A DNA stretch of 64,000 bases from Brevibacillus_H sp041920465 (GCA_041920465.1 JBHGXW010000039.1:1-64000), one strand, 5' to 3'. Positions 35,574 through 45,325 are shown, numbered from the stretch's first letter. Made by a program: numbers and translations. The notes: generated by a model from the letters alone, not told the origin.

Positions 35574-37154
35574 ATGGGCAACTGGAAGAAAATCATGAGA
35601 CATCTGTCACGCTCCAACCGGCGAAAGTCAGCAAATGCCGAACTGCCAAGCAAGAATCCACAAACCCAAACATTGCTCTCCAAAGAATTGAATGAAAATC
35701 TGCAAATGCTGCAAGGCATTTATGCGGATTGTTCAGACGTCATTTTTCATGAGTTTTTGATCGGCGATAAAACGAAAGCTGTGCTTATCTACATCGATGG
35801 TCTTGCCAATGTCGAAGAGGCCGACCAACATGTACTAGCGCCGCTTCAGCAGGATATCGCTCTGGAACATACGCTTTCGAGCATTCGTAAGAAAATCGCC
35901 GTCTCGTCCATAAAAACTGTGCAAACCGTGGATGATGTCATCGAAGAAATATCCGGCGGGAATCCCGTCCTGCTAATGGACAAGGAAAATCAAGGATTGT
36001 CAATTGGACTAGCGAAGTGGGACAAACGCGCAATCGAAGAACCTGTGGCCGAATCGGTATTGCGAGGTCCAAGGGAAGGGTTCATCGAAACGCTGCGGAC
36101 CAACACGTCTTTGCTGCGGCGGAAATTAAGAAGTCCGAACCTGAAAATCAGATCGCTGAACATCGGGAAATATTCCAAAACCCCAGTCGCCATCGCCTAT
36201 ATCGAGGGAATTGCGGACCCCACATTAATTGAGGAAATGACGAATCGGTTACAGCGGATTGAGATCGACGGTGTATTGGAAAGCGCATATATCGAGGAAT
36301 TGATTGAAGACAACCCTTATTCCCCTTTCCCTCAACTTCTGTCGACGGAACGTCCGGATGTTGCAAGCGCGTATTTGCTGGAAGGGCATGTCGTTGTATT
36401 AGTCGACGGAACCCCCAGTGTGTTGATCGCTCCTGTGACGTTTTTTGCTTTGCTGCAATCACCGGCAGATTACTACGAGCGATACTTTGTCGGTACGGCG
36501 ATTCGTTGGCTGCGCTATCTTTTTCTTGCCATCTCTTTACTGGGGCCTTCGCTCTATGTCGCCGTTGTTTCGTATCATCAAGAAATGCTTCCAACAACAC
36601 TTTTATTAACGATGGCGAAGTCACGAGAACAGGTGCCATTTCCTGCGCTTGCGGAGGCGATCCTGATGGAGACCGTGTTTGAAGCGCTGCGCGAGGCCGG
36701 AGCCAGACTTCCCAAGCAAATCGGGTCAGCCGTCAGTATTGTGGGGGCGCTTGTTATTGGTCAAGCGGCGATTGCAGCCGGTATCGCATCCGCGCCGATG
36801 GTCATGGTTGTGGCGATTACGGGGATCGCTTCGTTTATGGCTGCCCGGTTCACCGCGGGAATTGCCGTAAGGCTCCTTCGCTTCCCTATAATGGTCCTTG
36901 CGGGCTTCCTGGGATTGCTCGGTTTGATATTGGGAGTTATTGTGGTTGTGAATCATCTTCTCAATCTTCGTTCTTTTGGTGTCCCATATATGACACCATT
37001 GGCCCCTATGAAAGGTTGCGACATGAAAGACGTACTTTTGCGGGCTCCACGCTGGGCGCTGAACACACGCCCGCACTTAACCGGAGAATGGAACCAATAT
37101 CGGCAGGTCCCCGGACAACAACCAAATCCAACCAAAGGGGATGAGGAAGGATAA
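35574..37154 (+). CDS. germinant receptor A subunit (GerAA family)
   Basis: This 526-residue spore germination protein has the soluble N-terminal domain of GerA-family A subunits (about residues 45-270, with FLIGDKTKAVLIYIDGLAN). The membrane part follows (GTAIRWLRYLFLAISLLGPSLYVAVVSYHQEMLPT, LPKQIGSAVSIVGALVIGQAAIAAGI, LLRFPIMVLAGFLGLLGLI). The ending GVPYMTPLAP is typical. It sits in the spore inner membrane and senses nutrients together with the B and C subunits. The start follows AAGGGGATTGTT. It is first in the operon. Confidence 0.93.
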   Translation: MGNWKKIMRHLSRSNRRKSANAELPSKNPQTQTLLSKELNENLQMLQGIYADCSDVIFHEFLIGDKTKAVLIYIDGLANVEEADQHVLAPLQQDIALEHTLSSIRKKIAVSSIKTVQTVDDVIEEISGGNPVLLMDKENQGLSIGLAKWDKRAIEEPVAESVLRGPREGFIETLRTNTSLLRRKLRSPNLKIRSLNIGKYSKTPVAIAYIEGIADPTLIEEMTNRLQRIEIDGVLESAYIEELIEDNPYSPFPQLLSTERPDVASAYLLEGHVVVLVDGTPSVLIAPVTFFALLQSPADYYERYFVGTAIRWLRYLFLAISLLGPSLYVAVVSYHQEMLPTTLLLTMAKSREQVPFPALAEAILMETVFEALREAGARLPKQIGSAVSIVGALVIGQAAIAAGIASAPMVMVVAITGIASFMAARFTAGIAVRLLRFPIMVLAGFLGLLGLILGVIVVVNHLLNLRSFGVPYMTPLAPMKGCDMKDVLLRAPRWALNTRPHLTGEWNQYRQVPGQQPNPTKGDEEG

Positions 37155-37170
37155 TCGAAAGGGGATTTTC

Positions 37171-38352
37171 ATGTATACAACAAAACGGAAAAACATCCTT
37201 CTCCTTTTTTTTGTTTCCATCAATACACTATTTCTTTCCGGCTGTTGGGACCGAACGGAAGTGAACGATTTGGCCATTATTACAGCGGCTGGTTTGGATG
37301 TAACGGATGACCATAAACTTGAACTATCCGTAAACATATTTGTTACCACTCCGTCAGGAGGTCAAAAGATGGGTGGGATGTCCACCGCCGATGCAGGAGG
37401 GGCCGGACAAGCCATCGTTCGATCAGCGGTAGGGCAGACCATGGCGGATGCGATATCCAAATTGCAGGAGATGCTTCCTCGCAAGGTGTTTTGGGGGCAA
37501 GACGAGGTTTTCATTTTTGGGGAAAGATTGGCGAAACAAGGAATTACCGAACCGATGGAATACTTGACACGCCACCCCGCTCCACGAGAACGCGGAAACG
37601 TATTCGTCAGCAAAGGATTGGCAAAAGATGTGCTGCAACTTCAGTCCCCAATTGAACGAAATGTCGCGGAAGTGCTGCGGGAAATGGCCAAGGCGCAAAC
37701 AGGGCTAAATATCACGATGAAAGAGCTGGCACAAATGATGGCCGGTAAAGCCAATGCGGCAGTCATCCCTTGGGTGGAAATCAAACAAGCACAAAATGAA
37801 TCATTTCCGTTTCTTAACGGATCGGCGATAGTAAAGAACGGAAAAATGGTCGGTCGTATGAATAATCAAGCAACCAGAGGGATCTTGTGGCTGAGAAACG
37901 AAATAAAGAATGCCACCGTGACTATTTCTCCAAAAGACGCTAAAGGATATGTTTCCCTCTATCTGCTAAAAAGTCATACGGAATTGGTTCCTCACATTAA
38001 TGGTAACAACTGGTTCATCACCGTCAAGATTGAAACTCAGGACGATATCGTCGAAAACACAACGAACCTGAATCTCTCGGAACCGAAACATATCCAAGAG
38101 GTAGAAACTGAACTGGGGGCCGATATTGAAAATCGTGTGAAGGCGGCTCTGAAGGAAGCACAGAAAAAAATGAACGCCGACATTTTCAATTTTGCCGATG
38201 TTTTTTACCGTAAATACCCGAAAGAGTGGAATAAAGCAAAGGATCGCTGGTATGAGATATACCCGAAAGTGAGAGTCAATCTGGAGACAAATCCCAAAAT
38301 TACCAGACCGGGATTGACCGGTAAAAGCCTTTTTAAGCCGGAACAGAGGTGA
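37171..38352 (+). CDS. germinant receptor C subunit lipoprotein (Ger(x)C)
   Basis: This 393-residue lipoprotein has a signal peptide (YTTKRKNILLLFFVSINTLFL) with lipobox LSGC, then WDRTEVNDLAIITAAGLD, the conserved start of Ger(x)C proteins. The three-domain mature part ends with YRKYPKEWNKAKDRWYEIYPKVRVNLE, the typical C-terminal signature. The ATG at 37171 is preferred because AAAGGGG lies 6 nt upstream and it gives a proper signal peptide; an upstream ATG (37141) overlaps the A gene. It forms the receptor with the A and B subunits on the outer face of the spore inner membrane. Confidence 0.92.
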   Translation: MYTTKRKNILLLFFVSINTLFLSGCWDRTEVNDLAIITAAGLDVTDDHKLELSVNIFVTTPSGGQKMGGMSTADAGGAGQAIVRSAVGQTMADAISKLQEMLPRKVFWGQDEVFIFGERLAKQGITEPMEYLTRHPAPRERGNVFVSKGLAKDVLQLQSPIERNVAEVLREMAKAQTGLNITMKELAQMMAGKANAAVIPWVEIKQAQNESFPFLNGSAIVKNGKMVGRMNNQATRGILWLRNEIKNATVTISPKDAKGYVSLYLLKSHTELVPHINGNNWFITVKIETQDDIVENTTNLNLSEPKHIQEVETELGADIENRVKAALKEAQKKMNADIFNFADVFYRKYPKEWNKAKDRWYEIYPKVRVNLETNPKITRPGLTGKSLFKPEQR

Positions 38353-38358
38353 GTCAAA

Positions 38359-38586
38359 ATGAAATGGGCGGCGATCTTGGGGTTTACAGCGGTTTTCATT
38401 TTCATGACCATGTACGAATGGCCGAAAATGAAAGTGCAAATGAAAAGAGAAAAATTGGCTTTTGCCGCTTTATCCATCCTGGGATGGGTACTTGCCGTTC
38501 TGCTCGTTTTCTATCCGGAATTGCCGGGTCCAACACAATGGATGGATGCCATTTACGAACGGCTGGGGAAATTTCTCGAGAAATAA
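38359..38586 (+). CDS. germinant receptor D subunit, two-helix membrane protein
   Basis: This 75-residue protein has two hydrophobic helices (AAILGFTAVFIFMTMYEW and LAFAALSILGWVLAVLLVFY) separated by a short basic loop. Small two-helix D-subunit genes of about this size are known beside some gerA-type operons in Bacillus, where they modulate germination. The gene lies between the C and B subunit genes, 6 bp after C, with GAGGTGAG just before the ATG. The assignment rests on size, topology and position. Confidence 0.72.
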   Translation: MKWAAILGFTAVFIFMTMYEWPKMKVQMKREKLAFAALSILGWVLAVLLVFYPELPGPTQWMDAIYERLGKFLEK

Positions 38587-38611
38587 ACGGCGGAAAGGAG
38601 CGCATGGCAGG

Positions 38612-39709
38612 ATGATTGAAAAAGGAAAAATTTCTGCATTACAATCGGCAATGATGATATATTTGGCAATCATCCCTACAGCGATTCTCACCACACCGTC
38701 GATTACGTACAAATATGCGAAACAAGATTTATGGATATCGCCTGTTTGGGCCTTTAGTGGATTGATTACCGTATATATCGCTTTTCGACTCCATAACATG
38801 TATCCGGGCCAAAATATCGTGCAGGCAAGTGAACGAATTGTCGGCCGGGTTCCGGGAAAAATGATCGGGTTCATCATGCTCTTCTTCTATCTATATCTCA
38901 ATGGAATAGTCGTTCGAGAATACGGCGAATTCTTGGTCGGGGCGTTTCTTCATCTGACCCCGCTCATCGTGGTGCTAGGCAGCATGGTGCTGGTATGTGT
39001 ATTAGCCGTACGTGGAGGCGTGGAAATCGTGGGGAGGTTTGCCCAACTCTTCCTTCCTGCTTTTGTGGCTCTTTTCCTGCTCATCATTATTCCAATCATT
39101 CCTGACCTGAACCCGTCAAACATGCTTCCGTTCATGGCAGGAGGGATAATGCCTTCTATCAAGGGGGCTGGAGTACTGCAAGTCTGGTATAGCGAATTTA
39201 TAACCGTATCGTTTCTTCTTCCTTTTGTAACGGATCGCGAAAATGCGGCGAAAAGCATGTTGATTTCCTTAATCGCGGTGATACTGACGCTGGTTATCTC
39301 CAATCTGGCAACATTAATGCTCTTGGGGGAGATGACCGGCAATTATACCTATCCCTTATTGATTCTGGCGAGGTACATCAGTCTGGCCGAATTCTTCACC
39401 CATTTGGAATCGCTGTATATGGCCATTTGGGTGTTAGGTGCGTTTGTTAAAATCTGCGTTTTTTTTTACGTGACCGTCCTTGGAACCGCCCAATGGATGG
39501 GCCTGTCCGATTATCGACCGATCGTGCTTCCGTTAGGCTTTCTATTAATCTTGTTTAGCGTTTGGGTAGCACCAAATCTGCAGGAATTAACGCATGCGAT
39601 AGCTACGTCCGTGTCATTTTCTCTATTGACTGTGTTTGTGGCTATTCCTGTTCTCCTGTTCTGTATTGCCTGGGTGAAAAGACAATTCAGCAGGATCAGG
39701 ACGAGGTAA
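38612..39709 (+). CDS. germinant receptor B subunit (GerAB family)
   Basis: This 365-residue integral membrane protein of the GerB/amino-acid permease family has about ten helices. It begins KGKISALQSAMMIYLAIIPTAILTTPS and ends with SLLTVFVAIPVLLFCIAWVKRQFSR. It is the presumed nutrient-binding subunit. The ATG at 38612 has AAAGGAGCG 13 nt upstream and a closer GGCAGG; the much longer open frame overlapping the D gene is out of frame with it and lacks support. It closes the four-gene operon. No terminator is obvious downstream. Confidence 0.92.
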   Translation: MIEKGKISALQSAMMIYLAIIPTAILTTPSITYKYAKQDLWISPVWAFSGLITVYIAFRLHNMYPGQNIVQASERIVGRVPGKMIGFIMLFFYLYLNGIVVREYGEFLVGAFLHLTPLIVVLGSMVLVCVLAVRGGVEIVGRFAQLFLPAFVALFLLIIIPIIPDLNPSNMLPFMAGGIMPSIKGAGVLQVWYSEFITVSFLLPFVTDRENAAKSMLISLIAVILTLVISNLATLMLLGEMTGNYTYPLLILARYISLAEFFTHLESLYMAIWVLGAFVKICVFFYVTVLGTAQWMGLSDYRPIVLPLGFLLILFSVWVAPNLQELTHAIATSVSFSLLTVFVAIPVLLFCIAWVKRQFSRIRTR

Positions 39710-39895
39710 TTGTACTGGCTTTCCGTTAGATCGAAGCAACCAGATCGAAGTAATCCTCTTTACACGGAGCGAAGAAAAAGTTAACTTTGAGTATGGGCGC
39801 TGTTTGTAGAAGATGTGAAAATCCCTTGCAGAGTGAGCCTTTGGATTCATATATCTCAAGTCTTTACGGATAAAAACTTAAAAGGAGATTTTAAA

Positions 39896-40600
39896 GTGAA
39901 TTTTCGTTTTACCACCGATACATCTGTTGTATCAAATTCCATTCAACAGAAACCGGGAATGCGGGTGCTCGTAATGACCTCTGTCTCGGCCGAGAGGGTT
40001 GCCGTATTGCGTGGGCTTCATGGCGACACCAGATTTGATGTCATGGTGGCGGGAGTCGGCCCAGCAGCGGCCGCAGCCAGCACAGCGACGGCATTGGCTA
40101 TGGCCGATTACGACCTGGTAGTGAACGCTGGAATTGGCGGCGGCTTTCCCGGACAAGCTGAAGTGGGCTCCCTTGTGGTGGCAAACGAGATCGTTGCTGC
40201 TGACCTGGGAGCGCAAACCCCGGAGGGTTTCTGCAGTTTGGACAAGCTGGGGTTCGGCTCCACCTGCGTTCCTGTTGACGCCAGCCTGGTGACCCGGGTG
40301 ACGGAAGCTCTGCTCTCGGCTGGGCTGCCGGTCACTACTGGCCCTGTGCTTACGGTATCGACCGTGACGGGTACCGCCGCGACTGCATCTGAGCTGGCGT
40401 CGCGGGTTCCAGGGGCGGCCGTTGAGGCGATGGAAGGCTATGGCGTAGCCACCGCAGCACGTAATCGCGGTGTGCCAATCCTTGAAATCCGCGCTGTCTC
40501 GAACCCGGTCGGACCACGTGACCGGGCCGCATGGCGTATCGAAGAAGCTTTACACTTGCTAGAAAGAGCAAGCTCAGTATTACTGGAGGTGCTACAATGA
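39896..40600 (+). CDS. mqnB: futalosine hydrolase
   Basis: This 234-residue nucleosidase of the PNP/UDP phosphorylase family has VMVAGVGPAAAAASTATALA, VVNAGIGGGFPGQAEVGSLVVA and AVEAMEGYGVATAARNRGVPILEIRAVSNPVGPRDRAAWR, the futalosine hydrolase signature. MqnB removes hypoxanthine from futalosine in the alternative menaquinone pathway. The GTG at 39896 has AAAGGAG 8 nt upstream. Its stop overlaps the mqnD start (ATGA). The base composition is visibly GC-richer than the ger and mtl neighbours. Confidence 0.9.
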   Translation: MNFRFTTDTSVVSNSIQQKPGMRVLVMTSVSAERVAVLRGLHGDTRFDVMVAGVGPAAAAASTATALAMADYDLVVNAGIGGGFPGQAEVGSLVVANEIVAADLGAQTPEGFCSLDKLGFGSTCVPVDASLVTRVTEALLSAGLPVTTGPVLTVSTVTGTAATASELASRVPGAAVEAMEGYGVATAARNRGVPILEIRAVSNPVGPRDRAAWRIEEALHLLERASSVLLEVLQ

Positions 40601-41439
40601 AGATTGCTTTCTCTCCTTGCCCCAACGACACTTTTGTTTTCCACGCCTGGGTACACGGGCTGATTCCCGGCGCGCCGAAGCTTGAAGTTACGTACGCGGA
40701 CATAGATGTTACCAACAGTCTGGCAGCTAGCCCCGACGGACCGGAAGTGCTCAAGATTTCGTATGCGGCTCTCCCGTGGGTACTGTCTGAATACGCGCTG
40801 CTTCCGTGCGGGGGGGCGTTGGGCAGAGGCTGTGGACCATTGGTACTGACAAAAAGCAGTATATCCGGCATCAAGGATCCCACTGCACTAGCCGGCCGAC
40901 GGGTTGCAGTCCCTAGTGAGCGTTCTACCGCCTACTTGCTGTTCCGGTTGTGGGCTGTCCAACAAGTGCCAGGGGGAGTGGGCGAGATTATTATTATGCC
41001 GTTTCACGAGATCATGCCGGCCGTACGCGATGGCAAGGTTGATGCCGGCTTGGTGATCCACGAGGCACGTTTTACCTACCATTTGTATGGACTAAACCTC
41101 CTGACCGACTTAGGCAGTTGGTGGGAATCCGACACCAACCTGCCGATACCGCTAGGAGCAATTATTGCGCGTCGATCACTGGATCGGGAGAAGATCGCCG
41201 ACTGGATTCGTTCGTCGGTAGAATATGCTTGGGCAAACCCAGAGGCGTCGCGGGAGTACGTGCTGCGCCACGCTCAAGAGTTGGCTCCAGAGGTGGCACA
41301 GGCCCACATTGACCTGTACGTAAACAAGTTCACCGCAAATTTGGGCGAGGACGGGTATAAAGCGATAACCGCTCTGCTCAGCCGGGCTGCACGGGAAGGG
41401 CTGGTTCCGGAAGTGGATCTGGAGGCATTGTACGATTAG
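40597..41439 (+). CDS. mqnD: 1,4-dihydroxy-6-naphthoate synthase
   Basis: This 280-residue protein is the MqnD enzyme, with the periplasmic-binding-protein-like fold. It converts cyclic dehypoxanthine futalosine to 1,4-dihydroxy-6-naphthoate. It opens with the family hallmark IAFSPCPNDTFVFHAWVHG and contains LPCGGALGRGCGPLV, VPSERSTAYLLFRLW, GKVDAGLVIHEARFTY (catalytic His region) and LPIPLGAIIARRSL. GGAGGTG lies 6 nt before the ATG. It is co-translated with mqnB. Genes mqnA and mqnC are not in the window. Confidence 0.93.
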   Translation: MKIAFSPCPNDTFVFHAWVHGLIPGAPKLEVTYADIDVTNSLAASPDGPEVLKISYAALPWVLSEYALLPCGGALGRGCGPLVLTKSSISGIKDPTALAGRRVAVPSERSTAYLLFRLWAVQQVPGGVGEIIIMPFHEIMPAVRDGKVDAGLVIHEARFTYHLYGLNLLTDLGSWWESDTNLPIPLGAIIARRSLDREKIADWIRSSVEYAWANPEASREYVLRHAQELAPEVAQAHIDLYVNKFTANLGEDGYKAITALLSRAAREGLVPEVDLEALYD

Positions 41440-41495
41440 GTGCAGCCATCAACGCGTCAATCAAGAAACGTTCAAAAATAAGAAATGTTCAAATT

Positions 41496-41538
41496 CCAGG
41501 TCCGATAGTGAGTCTATCGGACCTGGTCGTGTTTTTTC
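41496..41538 (+). terminator. intrinsic terminator
   Basis: A perfect 13-bp stem (CCAGGTCCGATAG / CTATCGGACCTGG, loop TGAGT) is followed by TCGTGTTTTTT. It closes the mqnBD transcript. Confidence 0.93.
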
Positions 41539-41621
41539 GCCCCTGTTTAGCAGACTCAATGACTGTTCTATTCCATCTCCTTGGATTCGGAAATGGTCGA
41601 GGGGAATGGGAACAAATAATT

Positions 41622-41649
41622 TTGTCAACTAGAGGTGTGACTATATTGT
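41622..41649 (+). promoter_or_regulatory. candidate mtl promoter with MtlR-like box
   Basis: TTGTCA (41622-41627) and TATTGT 16 bp later could be -35 and -10 elements. Within and around them, TTGTCA and TGTGAC form an imperfect inverted pair resembling MtlR operators of Bacillales. This is a sequence resemblance only. Confidence 0.4.
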
Positions 41650-41748
41650 GTTTTCCTTTTGTTGAACATGTTTTGTAATCTCCTTATATTTAAGCCATAC
41701 ACGAATTTATTCAATTTTACATTACCATTAACAGAGGAGGTTTTTTGT

Positions 41749-43161
41749 ATGACACAACTGAAAGCGGATTCTTCCATGCGTGTAGGAATCCAAAAATTCG
41801 GCCGCTTCCTTAGCGGGATGGTCATGCCCAATATTGGTGCTTTTATTGCTTGGGGGCTAATTACCGCCATGTTTATTCCCACAGGTTGGATTCCGAATGA
41901 GACCCTAGCCAAATTGGTCGGGCCGATGATCACCTACCTGTTGCCGTTACTGATCGGTTATACTGGCGGTAAAATGGTGCACGATACAAGAGGTGGGGTA
42001 GTTGGCGCTGCAGCCACCATGGGGGTAATCGTCGGAACAGATATTCCGATGTTCCTGGGTGCAATGATTATGGGGCCGTTAGGCGGTTGGGTGATCAAGA
42101 AGTTTGACAAAGCGATCGAAGGGAAAGTTCGTTCAGGTTTTGAGATGCTTGTCAACAACTTCTCCGCAGGGATTATCGGCGGTCTGTTAACCTTGCTGGC
42201 CTTCATGGCGATTGGGCCAGTTGTAGCGGGGCTCAGTAAAGGCCTTGCTGCCGGTGTTGAAATCATTGTAAATGCAGGGTTGCTTCCACTGGCGAGCATT
42301 TTTATCGAACCAGCAAAAATCCTGTTCTTGAACAACGCAATCAACCACGGTATTCTGAGTCCGCTGGGTATAGAACAAGCGGCAAAAGCTGGAAAATCGA
42401 TCTTCTTCATGCTCGAAGCTAATCCTGGTCCGGGTCTGGGAATTCTGTTGGCATACTGGCTGGTTGGAAAAGGGAATGCAAAGCAATCGGCACCTGGGGC
42501 CGCCATCATTCACTTCCTGGGTGGAATTCATGAGATCTATTTCCCGTATATTCTGATGAACCCACGCCTGGTACTGGCTGTCATCGGGGGTGGAGTAACC
42601 GGGGTATTTACCTTCAGTGTCCTTCACGCAGGTTTGGTAGCGCCTCCATCTCCAGGAAGCATTTTTGCCTTCATCGCGATGGCTCCCAAAGGTGGACTGC
42701 TTTCTGTATTGGCTGGTGTGCTTACGGCTGCAGCCGTTTCCTTCTTCATTGCGACTCTCTTGCTGAAAGCTAGCAAACAGGATACAGAAGAGAACGATCT
42801 GGATCAGGCAACAATCAAAATGCAAGAACTGAAAGGAAAAAGAAGCGAGACAGCATCCGTTACGGAAGCTCCCGCTGAAGTTGCAAAACCTGTGAATAAA
42901 GTGGTCTTTGCCTGCGATGCCGGAATGGGATCGAGTGCAATGGGCGCCAGCACCCTACGGAAAAAGTTTAAAGATGCCGGCTTGGATATTACCGTAATAA
43001 ACACGGCGATCAATGAAATTCCTGAAGATGCGGATGTCGTGATCACGCATAAGAATTTGACAGAGCGCGCGAAGCAAAAGATTCCTCATGCCGAACACAT
43101 CTCTATCGAGAACTTTTTAAACAGTCCGGAGTATGATCGGCTTGTCCAGCGCTTAAAATAA
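41749..43161 (+). CDS. mtlA: PTS mannitol transporter EIICB
   Basis: This 470-residue protein has a membrane EIIC domain (residues 1 to about 345) starting KFGRFLSGMVMPNIGAFIAWGLITAMFIP and containing LGGIHEIYFPYILMNP. A linker rich in Glu and Ala leads to a C-terminal EIIB domain with the phosphorylated Cys in VVFACDAGMGSSAMGAS. It imports mannitol and releases mannitol-1-phosphate inside. The separate mtlF gene supplies EIIA. The ATG at 41749 follows GAGGAGG. It heads mtlARFD. Confidence 0.95.
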   Translation: MTQLKADSSMRVGIQKFGRFLSGMVMPNIGAFIAWGLITAMFIPTGWIPNETLAKLVGPMITYLLPLLIGYTGGKMVHDTRGGVVGAAATMGVIVGTDIPMFLGAMIMGPLGGWVIKKFDKAIEGKVRSGFEMLVNNFSAGIIGGLLTLLAFMAIGPVVAGLSKGLAAGVEIIVNAGLLPLASIFIEPAKILFLNNAINHGILSPLGIEQAAKAGKSIFFMLEANPGPGLGILLAYWLVGKGNAKQSAPGAAIIHFLGGIHEIYFPYILMNPRLVLAVIGGGVTGVFTFSVLHAGLVAPPSPGSIFAFIAMAPKGGLLSVLAGVLTAAAVSFFIATLLLKASKQDTEENDLDQATIKMQELKGKRSETASVTEAPAEVAKPVNKVVFACDAGMGSSAMGASTLRKKFKDAGLDITVINTAINEIPEDADVVITHKNLTERAKQKIPHAEHISIENFLNSPEYDRLVQRLK

Positions 43162-43226
43162 TAGAATATCATTCAAGTCTGTCACAAGATTGGCATTCAC
43201 TCTTTCTGTCATAAGGGGCTATTACG

Positions 43227-45323
43227 ATGCGTTTCACCTCAAGACAAAAGATGATTATTGCAAAATTGCTGCAGGAACCAAAAGAGATCACCATTCGGGA
43301 GATTGCGGAAGAAATTGACGTAAGCACACGAACGGTGCATCGGGAACTGGATGAACTGGAACAAGCTCTCGAAGGCTATCAACTGAAAATGGTCAAGAAG
43401 ATCGGAATCGGGGTTCGCATTGAAGGAGAGGAAGCAGCCAAAGAGATATTGCGCCAAGATCTTTTTAAGGATACGGCTGGCGACTATACACCGAATGAAC
43501 GGAAAATGATCATCTTATGCACCCTGCTGGAAGCAACAGAGCCGGTTAAACTGGTTTCTCTGGCGTATGATTTGAGAGTAACGACGGCAACCGTCAGCAA
43601 CGATCTCGACGAATTGGAAGGGAAGATCCAACAATACGGATTGCGCTTGGTTCGCAGAAGGGGATACGGGATCGAACTGCAGGGAAGTGAGACGGCCAAG
43701 AGGCTTGCCATAACCAGTCTTATTTCCGAAAACCTCAATGAATATGAGTTGATCGCGTCCTTCAAGGATACAATTCATCAAAAGACACAGCATAGGATCA
43801 ACTCGGCATCTGAACGGTTGTTAGGGCTCATTGAAAAAGAGAAGTTGATCGTGGTCGAAAATGCCCTGCATGATCTGGAGAGTGAATTGCCCTATCCGTT
43901 AGCGGATAGTGCGTTTATCGGCCTGGTGATTCATCTGGCCCTCGCCATCCAACGGGTGGAAAAAGGAGAGAAGATCCATTTTCATAAGGAGTACCAGCAA
44001 CAACTCTCCGCAACGCAAGAGTATCAGGTGGCTGAAAAATTGCTGAGTAGGCTGGAAAACCTCTTTCAGATGGAGATCCCCAAGGAAGAAATCGGCTATA
44101 TCACCATGCATCTCCGCGGCGCGAAGATGAGGAATTCCTATCAGGATTCCCATCTGTTCGACAACGTGGAACTGATGGCAAAGGTGAAACAGTTGATCGA
44201 ACTCTTCGAAGCAAAATTTGGTGTGGATCTGGACAATGACCAATCGCTGTTGAATGGCCTGTTAACCCATATGGAACCTGCGCTATTTCGCATCCTGCAG
44301 GACATGCGGATCAGAAATCCGCTGTTGGATCAAATAAAAAATGATTATTCCCATATCTACAATTGGCTAAAGGATGCCATCAAACAGGTGTTTCCCGAAC
44401 TGAATATCCCCAAGGAAGAAATCGGCTATTTGGCTTTGCATTTCGGTGCCTCTCTGGAACGATTACATCGGCAAAATGCCCGTTACCATGCTCTGGTTGT
44501 CTGCTCAAGCGGAATCGGTTCATCGAAAATACTGGCGAGCCGTATCCAGAAAGAGATTCCCGAGATCGAATCCTTGCACAATGTCTCCCTGTTTGATCTG
44601 GACAGTATTCCCAAGAGCGAGTACGATCTCATCATTTCAACCGTAAATCTTCCGAATCGCCAGCATGAATACATTTTGGTAAATCCTTTATTGCCAAAAG
44701 AAGATATTCAAAAAATTAAGGGTTATTTAAAAGGTTTGTCCTGGAAGCTGTCACCGGCAGGGAGCATGGAGTCGAAACAAGCAGATGGCAACATCGAAGG
44801 GCTGCATTCCCTTCAAACCACCCTTACTTATGTATTGGGTCTGTTGGAGCGATTTTCTTATCGAAAAATACGGCATCCCATTGAGTGCCTGGAGTCGGTT
44901 CTGGAAGAGATATGCAAGGAGGTAGAGCAAAGAGGAATCATTTCGAATCGAAAAATCGTTGTCAAGCAGTTGCTGGCTCGGGAAAAGCTTGGAGGTTTGG
45001 GGATTCCCCAGACGCAGCTTGCCTTGTTTCACTGCCGCAGCGATCATATCCGGGAAGCTTATTTTGGCGTAATTGAGTTGGACGAATGCCTGCAAATTCG
45101 CTCCATGGAAAACCATCTGATTGACATCAAGACGATCCTTCTCTTATTGGGACCGAAGACGATTAGCAAAGAAGGCATGGAAGTGTTGAGTGAGATCAGT
45201 TCGCTCTTTATAGAGGAAGAGGCGATACGCCTGTTTAGCTCCGGTGAGGACAAGCTGATGCATGCCTATTTGGCAAAAAAATTAAGAGACCATATTTACA
45301 AAAGGATAAGAGTGGAGGAGTAA
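43227..45323 (+). CDS. mtlR: mannitol operon activator, PRD/PTS domain protein
   Basis: This 698-residue activator starts with an HTH_11 domain (ITIREIAEEIDVSTRTVHRELDELE) and a second winged-helix region (ATVSNDLDELEGKIQ). Two PRD domains follow (about 190-295 and 305-410, each with LALHFG/ITMHLRG-type His motifs), then an EIIB-like domain (ALVVCSSGIGSSKILASRI) and an EIIA-like domain (ERGIISNRKIVVKQLLAREKLGGLGIPQTQLALFHCRS). Phosphorylation of these domains by the PTS tunes activity. It lies between mtlA and mtlF, 2 bp before mtlF. Confidence 0.94.
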   Translation: MRFTSRQKMIIAKLLQEPKEITIREIAEEIDVSTRTVHRELDELEQALEGYQLKMVKKIGIGVRIEGEEAAKEILRQDLFKDTAGDYTPNERKMIILCTLLEATEPVKLVSLAYDLRVTTATVSNDLDELEGKIQQYGLRLVRRRGYGIELQGSETAKRLAITSLISENLNEYELIASFKDTIHQKTQHRINSASERLLGLIEKEKLIVVENALHDLESELPYPLADSAFIGLVIHLALAIQRVEKGEKIHFHKEYQQQLSATQEYQVAEKLLSRLENLFQMEIPKEEIGYITMHLRGAKMRNSYQDSHLFDNVELMAKVKQLIELFEAKFGVDLDNDQSLLNGLLTHMEPALFRILQDMRIRNPLLDQIKNDYSHIYNWLKDAIKQVFPELNIPKEEIGYLALHFGASLERLHRQNARYHALVVCSSGIGSSKILASRIQKEIPEIESLHNVSLFDLDSIPKSEYDLIISTVNLPNRQHEYILVNPLLPKEDIQKIKGYLKGLSWKLSPAGSMESKQADGNIEGLHSLQTTLTYVLGLLERFSYRKIRHPIECLESVLEEICKEVEQRGIISNRKIVVKQLLAREKLGGLGIPQTQLALFHCRSDHIREAYFGVIELDECLQIRSMENHLIDIKTILLLLGPKTISKEGMEVLSEISSLFIEEEAIRLFSSGEDKLMHAYLAKKLRDHIYKRIRVEE

Positions 45324-45325
45324 TC

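Noticed and set aside
38462..38611. N-terminal extension of the GerB subunit
   Set aside because: It overlaps the D-subunit gene in another frame, and the ATG at 38612 gives the normal family start.
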